Source: Paracoccaceae bacterium (lineage in GTDB: Bacteria > Pseudomonadota > Alphaproteobacteria > Rhodobacterales > Rhodobacteraceae). From it: a DNA stretch of 64,000 nt. Positions 17,519 to 26,740 of the stretch are shown here, one piece after another (position 1 is the stretch's first letter; each line of letters begins with the position of its first letter). Both the position numbers and the translations under genes were made by a program. The notes beneath the pieces are model-generated. The model saw nothing but the letters and a program-made list of their open reading frames with translations. It was not told the origin of the DNA and did no database searches. The stretch spans positions 39,992 to 103,991 of the forward strand of contig JAHRVG010000029.1 of assembly GCA_019090795.1 (NCBI GenBank), in the 5' to 3' direction.

Positions 17519-18748
17519 ATGGATTTCAGCGATACCCCCGAAGAAGCCGCATTCCGCAAAGACGCCTGTGCTTGGCTTGAAGCCAACGCCACCCTGCGCG
17601 ATGGCAGCGAAAAAGTGCAAGATGCCTTTATGGCCAACACACCCGAAGAAGTGACCGCCGCGCAGGCTTGGCAAAAACGCAAGGCTGAAGGGGGCTGGGC
17701 TGGCATAACTTGGCCCAAAGAATATGGCGGGCGCGGTGGCAACGAGATGCAACAGATCATCTGGAATCAGGAAGAGGGCCGCTATAAAGTACCGCCCAAT
17801 ATCTTTGTGGTCAGCTCCGGTTTGGTCGCCCCGACCCTGATTGCTCATGGCACCGATAAGCAGAAAACTGAAATTCTGCCAAGCCTGCTCAGCGGGGAGG
17901 GTGTCTGGTGTCAGTTGTTCTCTGAACCTGCCGCAGGTTCAGACCTTGCAGGTATCCGTACGCGGGCGCGTCGTGACGGAGATGACTGGGTTATTACCGG
18001 CCAAAAAATCTGGACCTCGGGCGCGCATTATTCTGGGTATGGTATTCTGCTGGCCCGTTCCAATCCTGATGTGGCCAAACACAAGGGCCTGACCATGTTC
18101 GTGGTCAAAATGGATTCGCCTGGTATCGAGGCCCGCCGGATCAAACAAATTTCCGGCCACTCCAGTTTTAACGAAGTGTTTCTGGATGAACTAAGAATTC
18201 CCGACAGTGACCGGCTTGGCCCGGTTGATGGTGGTTGGCGTGTGGCAATGACGACGCTGACCAATGAACGCTACACTTTGGCCATCGGTCGTTCGGTCGG
18301 CGGGATGCGCGCCGAAGAGCTGATTCCGCTGGCATCCGGCGTTACCCTAAACGGCCGTCCCGCTATTGAAAACGATCAGGTGCGTGCCAAGATCGCTGAA
18401 TTTGCCAGCCGCCAGCGCGGGATGGAGTTCACCAGCTATCGTATTATGACCGCGCTTTCTCGTGACAAGGAGCCGATGGTCGAGGGATCAATCGGCAAGC
18501 TTATGCTAGGTAAACTGCGTCAGGAAATGGCTAGTTTTGCTTTGGAACTTACTGGTAGTACCGCAGGAATTAGCGACCAACCCAAGGATGAAACCGGGCT
18601 TTGGCGGGTTGATTATCTGACCGCGCCGGGCAACCGGATTTCCGGCGGTTCAGATGAAATTCAGCGCAACATCATCGCGGAACGGTTGTTGGGGATGCCT
18701 CCGGAAATTCGCACGGATAAAGACACACCATTTTCGCAACTCAAGTAA
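17519..18748 (+). CDS. Acyl-CoA dehydrogenase, canonical partner
   Basis: 409-residue ACAD with TWPKEYGGRGGNEMQQIIW, the complete FAD/substrate loop LFSEPAAGSDLAGIRTRARRDGDDWVITGQKIWTSGAHY and the C-terminal ISGGSDEIQRNIIAERLLGMP. It starts one base after the shorter ACAD ends, as for heteromeric ACAD pairs. It would introduce an alpha,beta double bond and pass electrons to ETF. Substrate unknown; bulky or branched acyl-CoA is suggested by the paired arrangement and the operator shared with the 56-60 kb cluster. Confidence 0.93.
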   Translation: MDFSDTPEEAAFRKDACAWLEANATLRDGSEKVQDAFMANTPEEVTAAQAWQKRKAEGGWAGITWPKEYGGRGGNEMQQIIWNQEEGRYKVPPNIFVVSSGLVAPTLIAHGTDKQKTEILPSLLSGEGVWCQLFSEPAAGSDLAGIRTRARRDGDDWVITGQKIWTSGAHYSGYGILLARSNPDVAKHKGLTMFVVKMDSPGIEARRIKQISGHSSFNEVFLDELRIPDSDRLGPVDGGWRVAMTTLTNERYTLAIGRSVGGMRAEELIPLASGVTLNGRPAIENDQVRAKIAEFASRQRGMEFTSYRIMTALSRDKEPMVEGSIGKLMLGKLRQEMASFALELTGSTAGISDQPKDETGLWRVDYLTAPGNRISGGSDEIQRNIIAERLLGMPPEIRTDKDTPFSQLK

Positions 18749-18774
18749 CAATCCAACAAAAGGGAAAATCTGCC

Positions 18775-19545
18775 ATGAATAATCCAATGTCACTCGAGGG
18801 CTCCGTTATCATCGTGACCGGTGCGGGTCAGGGAATTGGTCGAGGTGTTGCTACTCTCGCTGCCGATCTTGGCGCGCGTGTCGTGGCCGTTGATATGAAT
18901 GCGGAAGCTGTAAATGAAACCGCCGATTTGATCGGGGAGGCTTGTGTGGCTTTGGTCGGTGATGTGGCCGATCCCGAATTTCCCGATCGCATGGTGAAAT
19001 TTACCGTCGATACATTTGGCGACATAAACGGGTTGGTAAATAACGCGGGCATCGTACGCGCCGCGATGGCCGACAAGATGACCCGTGAAACATGGCAACA
19101 GGTTATCGACGTTAACTTGACAGGTGTGTTTGCCTGTCTTCAGGCCGTGGGTATCTATTTCAAAGAACAGGTGAAACTGGGTAAAACCGGCCTTCGATCA
19201 ATTGTTAATATTTCATCTGATGCTGGGCGCAAAGGCACTATCGGGCAGATCAACTATGGCGCAGCCAAGGCGGGTGTTCTGGGTCTGACCATGAGTGCGG
19301 CACGTGAATGGGGACGTTACGAAATCAACGTTAACACCGTGGCCTTTGGCATGATCGAAACCCCGATGACAGAGACCATTCGCTCCGACAAATTCCGCGA
19401 TAAATATCTGTCTCAAATTCCGATGGGTCGGATGAGCACCCCTGAGGAAGTCGCCAAGCCCGTCTGTTTTCTGCTGTCCGGTGCAGCGTCTTATATCACC
19501 GGTCAACATCTGAGCGTGAATGGTGGTTATCACATCGGATTTTAA
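18775..19545 (+). CDS. Short-chain dehydrogenase/reductase
   Basis: 256-residue Rossmann-fold SDR. TGAGQGIG (residues 15-22) binds the nucleotide, NNAG is at 99-102, and the catalytic set is Ser148, Tyr161 and Lys165 (YGAAK). Asp40 after VVAV favours NAD. The C-terminus SYITGQHLSVNGGYHIGF is typical. It ends the monooxygenase-ACAD-ACAD operon and may oxidise a 3-hydroxyacyl-CoA, completing a beta-oxidation turn; the family alone does not prove this. GGGAAAAT precedes the start weakly. Confidence 0.9.
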   Translation: MNNPMSLEGSVIIVTGAGQGIGRGVATLAADLGARVVAVDMNAEAVNETADLIGEACVALVGDVADPEFPDRMVKFTVDTFGDINGLVNNAGIVRAAMADKMTRETWQQVIDVNLTGVFACLQAVGIYFKEQVKLGKTGLRSIVNISSDAGRKGTIGQINYGAAKAGVLGLTMSAAREWGRYEINVNTVAFGMIETPMTETIRSDKFRDKYLSQIPMGRMSTPEEVAKPVCFLLSGAASYITGQHLSVNGGYHIGF

Positions 19546-19568
19546 GACCACAGAAAATTTCTTAAAAA

Positions 19569-19602
19569 ACAGGCCCGTAGTTTTCTGCGGGCCTGTCTTG
19601 TT
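19569..19602. terminator. Bidirectional terminator between convergent genes
   Basis: Perfect 9-bp arms ACAGGCCCG and CGGGCCTGT around a 10-base loop, with an A run on the left and a T-rich right flank. It sits between the SDR stop and the acyl-CoA synthetase stop and can serve both strands. Confidence 0.85.
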
Positions 19603-19613
19603 TGTGCAGAGGG

Positions 19614-21719
19614 TTATTTTGCCACCGGAATAATCACCGCGTCGGCTGCAACGACACCTTTGCCAACCTCGCCAACGATTAGTGGATTGATGTCAATTGA
19701 ATCCAGCGTTTCGGGGTGTGCCGCTGCAAATACGGATAACCGCGAAAGCGCCTCGGCGACCGCATCAACATCACGCGCTGCTGCGCCGCGAAACGCCCCC
19801 AGCAATTTCTTGCCATGAATTTCCTCGATCATGCGGTGCGCTTCGTCCTTGCCAAAGGGGGCAATGCGAAAGGCCACGTCGCCCAGAGCTTCGACCAAAA
19901 CACCGCCCAAGCCGAACATCACCACGGGACCAAACAGCGGATCACGGGTCACACCCAAAATTGCTTCTAGACCCGGCGCCGCCTGTTGCGCCACAACGAT
20001 GCCGTCGATTTTGGCGTCCGGCATAGCATCTGCCGCTTTGGCGAGTACGGATTTTGCGGCCTCTTGGACAGCCTCTTTGCTGGTTAGGTTCAGCACAACC
20101 CCGCCAATATCGGATTTGTGCAGAATATCGGGAGAGGCGATTTTAACCACGATGGGAAAGCCGATGTCTTGCGCCGCCACCGCTGCCTCGGCAGGCGTTT
20201 TGGCCAGAACTTCGCGCACAATGCCAAGGCCGGTTTTTGCCAGAATTTCTTTGGCCTCAATCTCATTCACCATCGTGGATGGTAGATCGGGGATAACGGC
20301 AATTTCGGGTAAGGGATCTGGAGTTTCATGATTGCGAAACGCATCACCGAAAAACCGCAGGGTGGCAAGCGCGCGCACTGCGCGGGTGGGTTCGTCGAAC
20401 ACCATAAAGCCTGAGTCTTCGTATAGCTTTCGGTCTTCGGGTTCGGTAAGCGAACAAAACACCATCGGGCGGCCCGGATATTTGGCGCGGATTTTTTCTA
20501 GAATGATGCGGATTTGATCGTTCAGAGATTTAATCAGACCAACGCCGGACATAAAGATAATCGCGGCGTCATAATCGCCTTCACCAAATAACACATCCAT
20601 GTTCATTTCCAGGAGGTCCATCTGGTTTACCATCTGTGCAGTGACATCAACTGGGTTGCGTACACCGGCAAAAGGCAGTGCTTTCTTTAGTTTTGCTTGC
20701 GCTGATTCGGGCAAAGGGGCCACATCCAGACCCTGAGCTTCGGCCTCATCCGCCATCAAAACACCGACACCACCGGACACGGTAACCAACCCGGTGCGGC
20801 CGCTGTTCATAAACGATCCACCAGCGGCACAGGCATAGGTCGCGTCGAGCATATCGTCGACGGAATCTGCCCGATAAACCCCGTACTGGCGCAATGCCGC
20901 ATCATAGATTGCATCTGATCCAGCCAATGAAGCAGTATGTGATTGCGCCGCATCTGCGCCCACTTCGCTGCGGCCCACTTTCATCATCACAACCGGCTTA
21001 CCAAGGTCGCGTGCCTGCGACAGCGCATCGAGAAAGCGGTCTCGATCCGTTGCCCCTTCAAGATAACCCATGATGACCTTGGTGTTCGGATCTTCGGCAC
21101 AATAGGCAAGGCTGTCGGCAAAATCGACATCGCTGGAATTGCCAGTGGTTGCCCAAAGGTTGATACCAATGCCACGATGTACTGCAAGCTGTAGGCAAAA
21201 CGAACCAAAAGCCCCGCTTTGACTGACAATAGAGACCCCGCCAGCCTGCGGAAGGGCCTGCTCAATGGATGTGGTGAAAGTTCCAAACAGGTTCTTGCGG
21301 ATATTTGCGATGCCAAGGCAATTGGGACCAACAACCCGCATACCGGCTTCGCGGGCTATATCCGCAATTTTTGCCTGAAGTGCCGCGCCTTCAGCATCCA
21401 TTTCGGCAAATCCTGAACTGAAAATAACAACACCGCGAACGCCCTTGAGGGCGCAATCCTGTACTGCCTGTACCGCGAGCGACGCAGGCATCGCGATAAT
21501 TGCTAGATCCACAGGCCCGGGAACCGCACCAATACTGGGATAGGCCTTCAGCCCTTGAACCACTTCGCGTTTGGGGTTGATTGGATAAATTGCCCCAGCG
21601 AACCCGTAGCGTTTAAGATAATCAACCGGCCGCCCACCGATGCGCGTCGGATCTCCCGAAGCACCGATAACCGCCACTGATTCTGGCGAAAAAAGCGCGT
21701 CCATTCCCTGTGTTCTCAT
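19614..21719 (-). CDS. NDP-forming acyl-CoA synthetase (fused subunits)
   Basis: 701-residue fusion of the two subunits of ADP-forming acetate-CoA ligase-like enzymes. The first about 460 residues contain the CoA-binding domain (SVAVIGASGDPTRIGGRPVDYL) and succinyl-CoA-ligase-like domains with VSQSGAFGSFCLQLA; the last about 220 residues are an ATP-grasp domain (EAKEILAKTGLGI, FPIVVKIASPDILHKSDIGGVVLNL, VMFGLGGVLVEALGDVAFRIAPF). It forms acyl-CoA from acid, CoA and ATP, or the reverse. Monocistronic and convergent with the SDR operon. It could activate the substrates of the surrounding beta-oxidation genes. Confidence 0.9.
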   Translation of the reverse strand: MRTQGMDALFSPESVAVIGASGDPTRIGGRPVDYLKRYGFAGAIYPINPKREVVQGLKAYPSIGAVPGPVDLAIIAMPASLAVQAVQDCALKGVRGVVIFSSGFAEMDAEGAALQAKIADIAREAGMRVVGPNCLGIANIRKNLFGTFTTSIEQALPQAGGVSIVSQSGAFGSFCLQLAVHRGIGINLWATTGNSSDVDFADSLAYCAEDPNTKVIMGYLEGATDRDRFLDALSQARDLGKPVVMMKVGRSEVGADAAQSHTASLAGSDAIYDAALRQYGVYRADSVDDMLDATYACAAGGSFMNSGRTGLVTVSGGVGVLMADEAEAQGLDVAPLPESAQAKLKKALPFAGVRNPVDVTAQMVNQMDLLEMNMDVLFGEGDYDAAIIFMSGVGLIKSLNDQIRIILEKIRAKYPGRPMVFCSLTEPEDRKLYEDSGFMVFDEPTRAVRALATLRFFGDAFRNHETPDPLPEIAVIPDLPSTMVNEIEAKEILAKTGLGIVREVLAKTPAEAAVAAQDIGFPIVVKIASPDILHKSDIGGVVLNLTSKEAVQEAAKSVLAKAADAMPDAKIDGIVVAQQAAPGLEAILGVTRDPLFGPVVMFGLGGVLVEALGDVAFRIAPFGKDEAHRMIEEIHGKKLLGAFRGAAARDVDAVAEALSRLSVFAAAHPETLDSIDINPLIVGEVGKGVVAADAVIIPVAK

Positions 21720-21960
21720 GGTCTTTTCCTTAGTGATATTTTGGCCTTCAAGTCACATTTCCGTGGCCCTCGGCAGGTACATGTTTTCGGTTCGAATAAT
21801 AGTCGATTTCAGCCCCTACCTCTAGCAATTTTGCACTGTGGCATTGCCGGGAATTCCTTTTCCTGCATTACGGCAATCGGAGCGAAATTAACGCTGGACA
21901 GGCTTAAGGGAAACTTTTGAGGGCGGTGTTGCTATGGTCACAGGCTTTGGCTGGTTCGGC

Positions 21961-22629
21961 CTAGCCCTGTTGTAGCTTTTGGCGCAAAATATCCAGTTCT
22001 TCTGACTGACCACGGCAATGGGGCGAGGTTGAAAATCTGTAATCCCCCCTAATTCTTGCGGGGCTTGAATCAAGTAACAGCACACGATCCGCTAGCTCTA
22101 CGGCGTCTTGCAAATGATGGGTTACGATAAAGGTATGATAATTGGCGGCCTGCAATATGCCCCGTGTCAGGCTGCGCATCCGGCTCGCAGTTGCCTCGTC
22201 AAGCGAGGCAAAGGCTTCGTCCAGAATAAGGGTATCGGGATTGGCTGCCAAAGCGCGCGCCAAGGCAACGCGCCGCTGTTGACCAAGGGAAAGCTGGCTC
22301 GGAAAGGCTGCATGGCGCTTGCCTAGTTCAACCTGCGCCAGGGCGGCGAGAGCATTGGACTTGTCGCATCCTGTCGCAATCAGGATGTTATCCAACGCGC
22401 TGCGCCAGGGCAAAAGGGTTGGTTCTTGAAAAACTATGCCCACGCGCCCGACGCCGGTAAGGGTGCCGTCAAAGACAGGATCAAGGCCAGAAATAATCCG
22501 CATCAGAGTGGATTTTCCGACACCAGACGGGCCAGTCAGGGCCACGGTTTCACCCCGCTCCACGCTAAGGTAAATATCTCCCAGAACCTGCGTATCGCCA
22601 AAGGTTTTCTCAATGAGGTCAAGTTTCAT
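21961..22629 (-). CDS. NitT/TauT-type ABC transporter ATPase
   Basis: 222-residue ATPase. The start ATG at 22629 overlaps the permease stop in ATGA; the frame extension to 22674 lies inside the permease gene. Walker A is GPSGVGKST, the signature is LSLGQQRR (Leu-Ser-Leu-Gly-Gln) and Walker B is TLILDEAFASLD, with VTHHLQDAVELAD as the switch region. It is related to the nitrate/taurine/aliphatic-sulfonate importers. It completes the operon binding protein-permease-ATPase read on the minus strand. Confidence 0.9.
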   Translation of the reverse strand: MKLDLIEKTFGDTQVLGDIYLSVERGETVALTGPSGVGKSTLMRIISGLDPVFDGTLTGVGRVGIVFQEPTLLPWRSALDNILIATGCDKSNALAALAQVELGKRHAAFPSQLSLGQQRRVALARALAANPDTLILDEAFASLDEATASRMRSLTRGILQAANYHTFIVTHHLQDAVELADRVLLLDSSPARIRGDYRFSTSPHCRGQSEELDILRQKLQQG

Positions 22630-23414
22630 CCTGACACTCCTTTTCGGCGCCACGCCGAGGAGGATTTTTCCCATGGTTGTACCACCAGATATTCGATCAC
22701 CAGCATGATGGCGATAAACCCGAAGGCATAGGCAAGGATATGTCCGACCTCGAATAATTGAAAGTTCAAATGAATTTGAAAGCCGATACCATTGCTGCGG
22801 CCCAAAAATTCAACCACCAGTACGATCTTCCAGATAAGGGCAAACCCGGCCCGCCCGGCAGAGGCAAAATGGGGCGCAAGCTGGGGCATGATAACATGGC
22901 GCCATCGCGACAGGGGGCGCATTTCAAACGTCTGGGCCATATCATCGAGTGCCGGATCAAGAGCGCGCGCGCCTTCGCGCATCATCACTGCGATCATCGG
23001 TATTTTGTTGAGCGCCACAGCCGTAACCGCGGCAACCTCGGTTAGACCTATCCAAAGATAGCATAACACGATGACGACCAAAGCGGGTAGGTTCAGAAAG
23101 ATGATTAACCACGGGCTCGCCCAACTGTTAAAACTCGGATTGCGCCCTGTGGCGATGCCCAACAAGCTGCCGATGCTCATGGCCAGGATGAAGGCGGCGA
23201 TGACCCGTGCCAAAGTGGCCACCATATGAAATGCCATCTCGCCCGACAGCGCTTCCTCCCAGAATATCCGCGCGACAATATCAGGAGAAGGCAACAATGT
23301 GCCATCCTGTACATAAAGGGCCGCCCCCGCCCAGAGGGCAAGAAACACCAGAAGCGAAACAACCCCTTTGGAAAGGCCTGCGTAGCTATTTTGTGGGGGT
23401 ATAGAAGATGCCAT
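22626..23414 (-). CDS. NitT/TauT-type ABC transporter permease
   Basis: 262-residue inner-membrane permease with about six helices. The start at 23414 (MASSIPPQNS) is preferred over the longer frame because it avoids an extra 13 residues lying inside the binding-protein gene; a 29-base overlap remains. The EAA-like loop MREGARALDPALDDMAQTFEMRPLSRWRHVIMPQLAPHFASAGRAGFALIWKIVLVVEFLG is diagnostic for binding-protein-dependent permeases of the TauC/SsuC group. Confidence 0.9.
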   Translation of the reverse strand: MASSIPPQNSYAGLSKGVVSLLVFLALWAGAALYVQDGTLLPSPDIVARIFWEEALSGEMAFHMVATLARVIAAFILAMSIGSLLGIATGRNPSFNSWASPWLIIFLNLPALVVIVLCYLWIGLTEVAAVTAVALNKIPMIAVMMREGARALDPALDDMAQTFEMRPLSRWRHVIMPQLAPHFASAGRAGFALIWKIVLVVEFLGRSNGIGFQIHLNFQLFEVGHILAYAFGFIAIMLVIEYLVVQPWEKSSSAWRRKGVSG

Positions 23415-24354
23415 CAGGAAGTGATTTAGCCTTTCCAACAAGGGGTACACCACCAGTTTCGGCCATCAGCGCCAGAAATGCGGATGCTGCTGCGGGGTCA
23501 ATCGGGTCTGTTGACGGAATGCCTGCGCGAAACCCGACTTTGAGGGCTCTGAAGGCAGCATCATTTTTGGTTTTCATACGCGGGCGCAGGCGATCCCATT
23601 CGGCGTCATCCTTGGCCAGCTTGTCTTTGGCGGCGCGCGAGGCCGCCGCAAATCCGGCAACCAAATCGGGGTGGTTGCGCAGAAATTCACCTTTGACCAC
23701 ATACCCAAGCAGAGGAATATCTGGGTCCAGCCCCAGAGCGGTCGCCGCATCCGCAACCGAGATGACTTCGCGAAAGCCTTTGGCCTTCATTTTGGCTAAA
23801 AAGTGCCAGAAATTGATGGTGCCCTGCAATTCGCCTTGTAGCGCTTTTTTGAAAATAAGCGGAGGTGCACCAAAAACCTGTTCGGTTTCACGCTTCAAAT
23901 CAAATCCCAATTTTTGTTGCGCATAGGCTTGCAATATCAACCAGCTTTTATCGACCGGGCCTCCGGCTATGCCGACTTTCAGACCGGAAAGATCGGATAG
24001 CTTGTGTATCGGGCTGTCCTTCGCGACCATCAGGCCGCCGACGGATTTGGAATAGGGAATAAACACAAAATCTTTGCCCGCCGCTCGCTGGCGTGCCACC
24101 CAGACCCAGTCTGTAACTATTACATCGGCTTCACCGCCCTGAAAGGCGACCATAGCCGCCGATTTCCCAGCCAGCCCCGCTACTTTCAATTCAAACCCGT
24201 TGGCGGTGTCAAAGCCATTGTGCTGAATGCTGTCAAGTTCCCAATTTACCGTGCCAAATTTCAAGACGGCAATTCTCAGGGTTTCCCCCGCCATCGCTGT
24301 TGATGCCGAAACGATCATCAGTACTGCGGCAAAGAGTTTGGCAAAGCTTCGCAT
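23386..24354 (-). CDS. NitT/TauT-type ABC substrate-binding protein
   Basis: 322-residue periplasmic protein with a signal peptide (residues 1-22, ending TAMA-GE). Family segments are LRIAVLKFGTVNWELDSI, FQGGEADVIVTDWVWVARQRAAG and LSDLSGLKVGIAGGPVDKSWLILQAYAQQ. Taurine/sulfonate-type proteins bind small anions, but the ligand here cannot be read. It diverges from the PQQ-associated ABC ATPase gene across 157 bases, so a link with alcohol oxidation is possible but unproven. Confidence 0.88.
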   Translation of the reverse strand: MRSFAKLFAAVLMIVSASTAMAGETLRIAVLKFGTVNWELDSIQHNGFDTANGFELKVAGLAGKSAAMVAFQGGEADVIVTDWVWVARQRAAGKDFVFIPYSKSVGGLMVAKDSPIHKLSDLSGLKVGIAGGPVDKSWLILQAYAQQKLGFDLKRETEQVFGAPPLIFKKALQGELQGTINFWHFLAKMKAKGFREVISVADAATALGLDPDIPLLGYVVKGEFLRNHPDLVAGFAAASRAAKDKLAKDDAEWDRLRPRMKTKNDAAFRALKVGFRAGIPSTDPIDPAAASAFLALMAETGGVPLVGKAKSLPDGIFYTPTK

Positions 24355-24511
24355 GAGAAATCCTTAGAGACTGATTAATGCGAGAATAGGCGATTGTATC
24401 GCAACAGAGAATAGGACTTTTGTCCAGTCATATCACGGCAGTATGTTTGTTGACATTTCGGCCTCTATGTTATCCCCTTGAACATCACCTTCTAGCTAGG
24501 CCCTGAATACC

Positions 24512-25246
24512 ATGAGCTGCACCCTTTCCATTTCCGGCCTGAGCCATGCCTATGGCAACAGAGTGGCGCTTGATAACGTCGGGTTTGATATCGAAGCAGG
24601 CAGGTTTTGCGCCTTGCTGGGGCCTAACGGAGCGGGAAAATCGACACTTTATTCACGGCTGACGCGGCTGATTACCGGGGCACCTGCCAAAATATCCATT
24701 GCCGGAATAGATCTGGAAGCCGCACCACGCCAAGCTTTGGCGCGCATGGGGATTGTGTTCCAGCAATCCACCCTTGATCTGGATTTAACTGCTCATCAAA
24801 ATCTGGTTTATTTTGCGGCTCTGCACGGGATCAGTGCAGGTGCAGCAAAATCGCGGATCGAAGCGGCGCTGGAGCGTTTGGACATGACGGACCGCGCCCA
24901 TGAGAAGGTGCGCACCATGAACGGTGGGCATCGGCGGCGGGTTGAAATTGCCCGTGCCTTGTTGCACCGACCACAGGTTTTGCTGCTGGATGAGGCAACC
25001 GTCGGGCTGGATGCTGCCACCCGTAGTCAGATCACCGCACATGTGCATGCGCTCTGCGAGCAGGAAGGCATGACTGTCCTCTGGGCGACCCATCTGACCG
25101 ATGAAATCAACCCCACGGATCAGGTTGTAATACTGCACCAAGGCAAGGTTCTGACCAATGATACAGCAAGCGCTATCGCAGGGGATGCGGGTCTGGAGGC
25201 CGCGTTTCTGGCGCTGACATCCGATGCTACAAAGGGTACGCGATGA
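24512..25246 (+). CDS. ABC ATPase of the PQQ-dependent alcohol oxidation system
   Basis: 244-residue ATPase. Walker A is GPNGAGKST (residues 37-45), Walker B is VLLLDE (156-161), and the signature loop reads MNGGHRRR (136-143) instead of LSGGQ, an unusual form. This family (the ATPase named for PQQ-dependent alcohol dehydrogenase systems) includes the ATPase of the Pseudomonas putida PedA1A2BC transporter and resembles LutE of Methylorubrum, both tied to lanthanide uptake. It overlaps the permease gene by 4 bases. The Asp-x-Asp alcohol dehydrogenase 10 kb away makes lanthanide transport the favoured role; export of a toxic alcohol is the older alternative. Confidence 0.88.
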   Translation: MSCTLSISGLSHAYGNRVALDNVGFDIEAGRFCALLGPNGAGKSTLYSRLTRLITGAPAKISIAGIDLEAAPRQALARMGIVFQQSTLDLDLTAHQNLVYFAALHGISAGAAKSRIEAALERLDMTDRAHEKVRTMNGGHRRRVEIARALLHRPQVLLLDEATVGLDAATRSQITAHVHALCEQEGMTVLWATHLTDEINPTDQVVILHQGKVLTNDTASAIAGDAGLEAAFLALTSDATKGTR

Positions 25247-26034
25247 ACGCCTATTTGACGGCCATGTTGGCGATTATCTGGCGCGAGGGTCTGCGCTTTG
25301 TGCATCAGCGCGAACGGTTTGTTGCAGCACTTGTGCGCCCTTTGGTGTGGTTGCTAGTGTTTGCCGCCGGATTTCGCGCCGCCCTTGGCCTGTCCATCAC
25401 GCCGCCCTATCAAACCTACATTACCTACGAGACCTACATCATCCCCGGCTTGTGTGGCATGATTATCCTGTTTAATGGCATGCAAAGTTCCCTCTCGTTG
25501 GTGTACGACCGTGAAATGGGGTCGATGCGGTTGTTGCTGACCAGCCCCCTGCCGCGCTGGTGGTTGCTATTTTCCAAATTGCTGGGGTCGTCGATGATAT
25601 CGGTTGTGCAGGTTTATGTGTTTCTGGGCATCGCTGCGCTTTTTGACATTACGATGCCACCCCTTGGATATGTTGCCGTGCTGCCTGCGTTGCTGTTGTC
25701 AGGGTTGATGCTGGGTGGGTTGGGGCTGTTCCTGTCCAGCCTGATAAAGCAACTTGAAAACTTTGCAGGGGTCATGAATTTCGTAATTTTTCCGATGTTT
25801 TTTCTGTCTTCAGCGCTATACCCCTTGTGGAAAATGGCTGAGAGTTCCGGGGTTTTGGTGACAATTTGCAAGGTTAATCCGTTTACGCAGGCGGTTGAGA
25901 TGATCCGCTTTGCGCTTTACAGTGAATTTAGCGGGCCTGCCTTTGCGTGGACAGGGGTGGCTACTATAGTATTTGTTTGTCTGGCTGTTTGGGGTTATGA
26001 TCCCGCACGCGGAACCAACCGGAGATTGGGGTGA
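25243..26034 (+). CDS. PedC-like ABC-2 permease of the PQQ system
   Basis: 263-residue ABC-2 type permease with six helices. ITYETYIIPGLCGMIILFNGMQSSLSLVYDREMGSMRLLLTSPLPRW is the conserved ABC-2 region, and GLFLSSLIKQLENFAGVMNFVIFPMFFLSSALYPLWKM follows. It matches the PedC permease group known from quinoprotein loci, which in P. putida is needed for growth at low lanthanide. Its ATPase partner is directly upstream; binding-protein and beta-propeller partners are 7 kb downstream. It overlaps the response regulator start in TGATG. Confidence 0.88.
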   Translation: MNAYLTAMLAIIWREGLRFVHQRERFVAALVRPLVWLLVFAAGFRAALGLSITPPYQTYITYETYIIPGLCGMIILFNGMQSSLSLVYDREMGSMRLLLTSPLPRWWLLFSKLLGSSMISVVQVYVFLGIAALFDITMPPLGYVAVLPALLLSGLMLGGLGLFLSSLIKQLENFAGVMNFVIFPMFFLSSALYPLWKMAESSGVLVTICKVNPFTQAVEMIRFALYSEFSGPAFAWTGVATIVFVCLAVWGYDPARGTNRRLG

Positions 26035-26696
26035 TGAGCAGCATGACCGAATGGGCACTCATTGTTGACGATCATCCGCTTTATTGCGACGCACTTGAGT
26101 TGACGTTGAAATCGGTGTCACAGTTTTCGCAAATCCTGACAGCGAGTCGGCTTGGTGCGGCATTGGCGCTGATTGCGCAAAAACCGGCGCCTTCGTTAAT
26201 TGTACTGGACCTCAACCTGCCGGATGTGAGGGGCATGGACGGTTTGGTGCGGCTGAAAACAGAGGTCAAGGATTGCCCGGTTATTGTGGTTTCCTCGATG
26301 GGTGAAAATGCAGTGATCGGTGCCGCGCTGCGGGCGGGGGCCTCGGGGTTTGTGCCTAAACATTCCAGCCGCTCGGTGTTTCGTGAGGCTTTGAACGTGG
26401 TTTCTAGTGGGCAAGTGTTCAAGCCCTCCGGGTATGTCGAGGTTGAAGAACCGCCGAACCGGCCCAGTTCCATTGAGCAACTGGCCTCTTTGACGCGCCA
26501 GCAAACCCGGATTCTGGAGTTCATCTGCAACGGAAAATTGAATAAACAGATTGCTTTTGATCTCTCGATTACCGAAGCGACAGTAAAGGCGCATGTCACC
26601 GCCATTATGCGTAAACTCGGGGTTCAAAACCGGACACAGGCGGTTTTGGTAGCGCAGGAAGCACGGTTCGCAAATCTGTTGCAAGGCGGCGATTAA
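26034..26696 (+). CDS. LuxR-type response regulator of the alcohol oxidation system
   Basis: 220-residue regulator with a receiver domain (residues 7-120, phosphorylation site Asp59 in LIVLDLNLPD, acidic pair Asp12-Asp13) and a C-terminal LuxR/FixJ-type helix-turn-helix (about 150-212: LTRQQTRILEFICNGKLNKQIAFDLSITEATVKAHVTAIMRKL). It corresponds to ErbR/AgmR in pseudomonads and FlhR in Paracoccus, which activate quinoprotein alcohol dehydrogenase genes. A GTG at 26031 is an alternative start. The kinase gene follows after 44 bases. The shared ACTTT(A/C)GTC motif at three promoters in this island is a candidate binding site. Confidence 0.9.
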   Translation: MSSMTEWALIVDDHPLYCDALELTLKSVSQFSQILTASRLGAALALIAQKPAPSLIVLDLNLPDVRGMDGLVRLKTEVKDCPVIVVSSMGENAVIGAALRAGASGFVPKHSSRSVFREALNVVSSGQVFKPSGYVEVEEPPNRPSSIEQLASLTRQQTRILEFICNGKLNKQIAFDLSITEATVKAHVTAIMRKLGVQNRTQAVLVAQEARFANLLQGGD

Positions 26697-26740
26697 CCGG
26701 ATTGGCCCACAGGATGTAACGCAAGATAGGATTTTGCCAT

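Noticed and set aside
21840..21885. 7-bp inverted repeat ATTGCCG/CGGCAAT upstream of the acyl-CoA synthetase as a terminator
   Set aside because: Loop is about 21 bases, no T run follows and its place fits neither gene end; kept only as unexplained symmetry. The 240-bp gap otherwise shows nothing.
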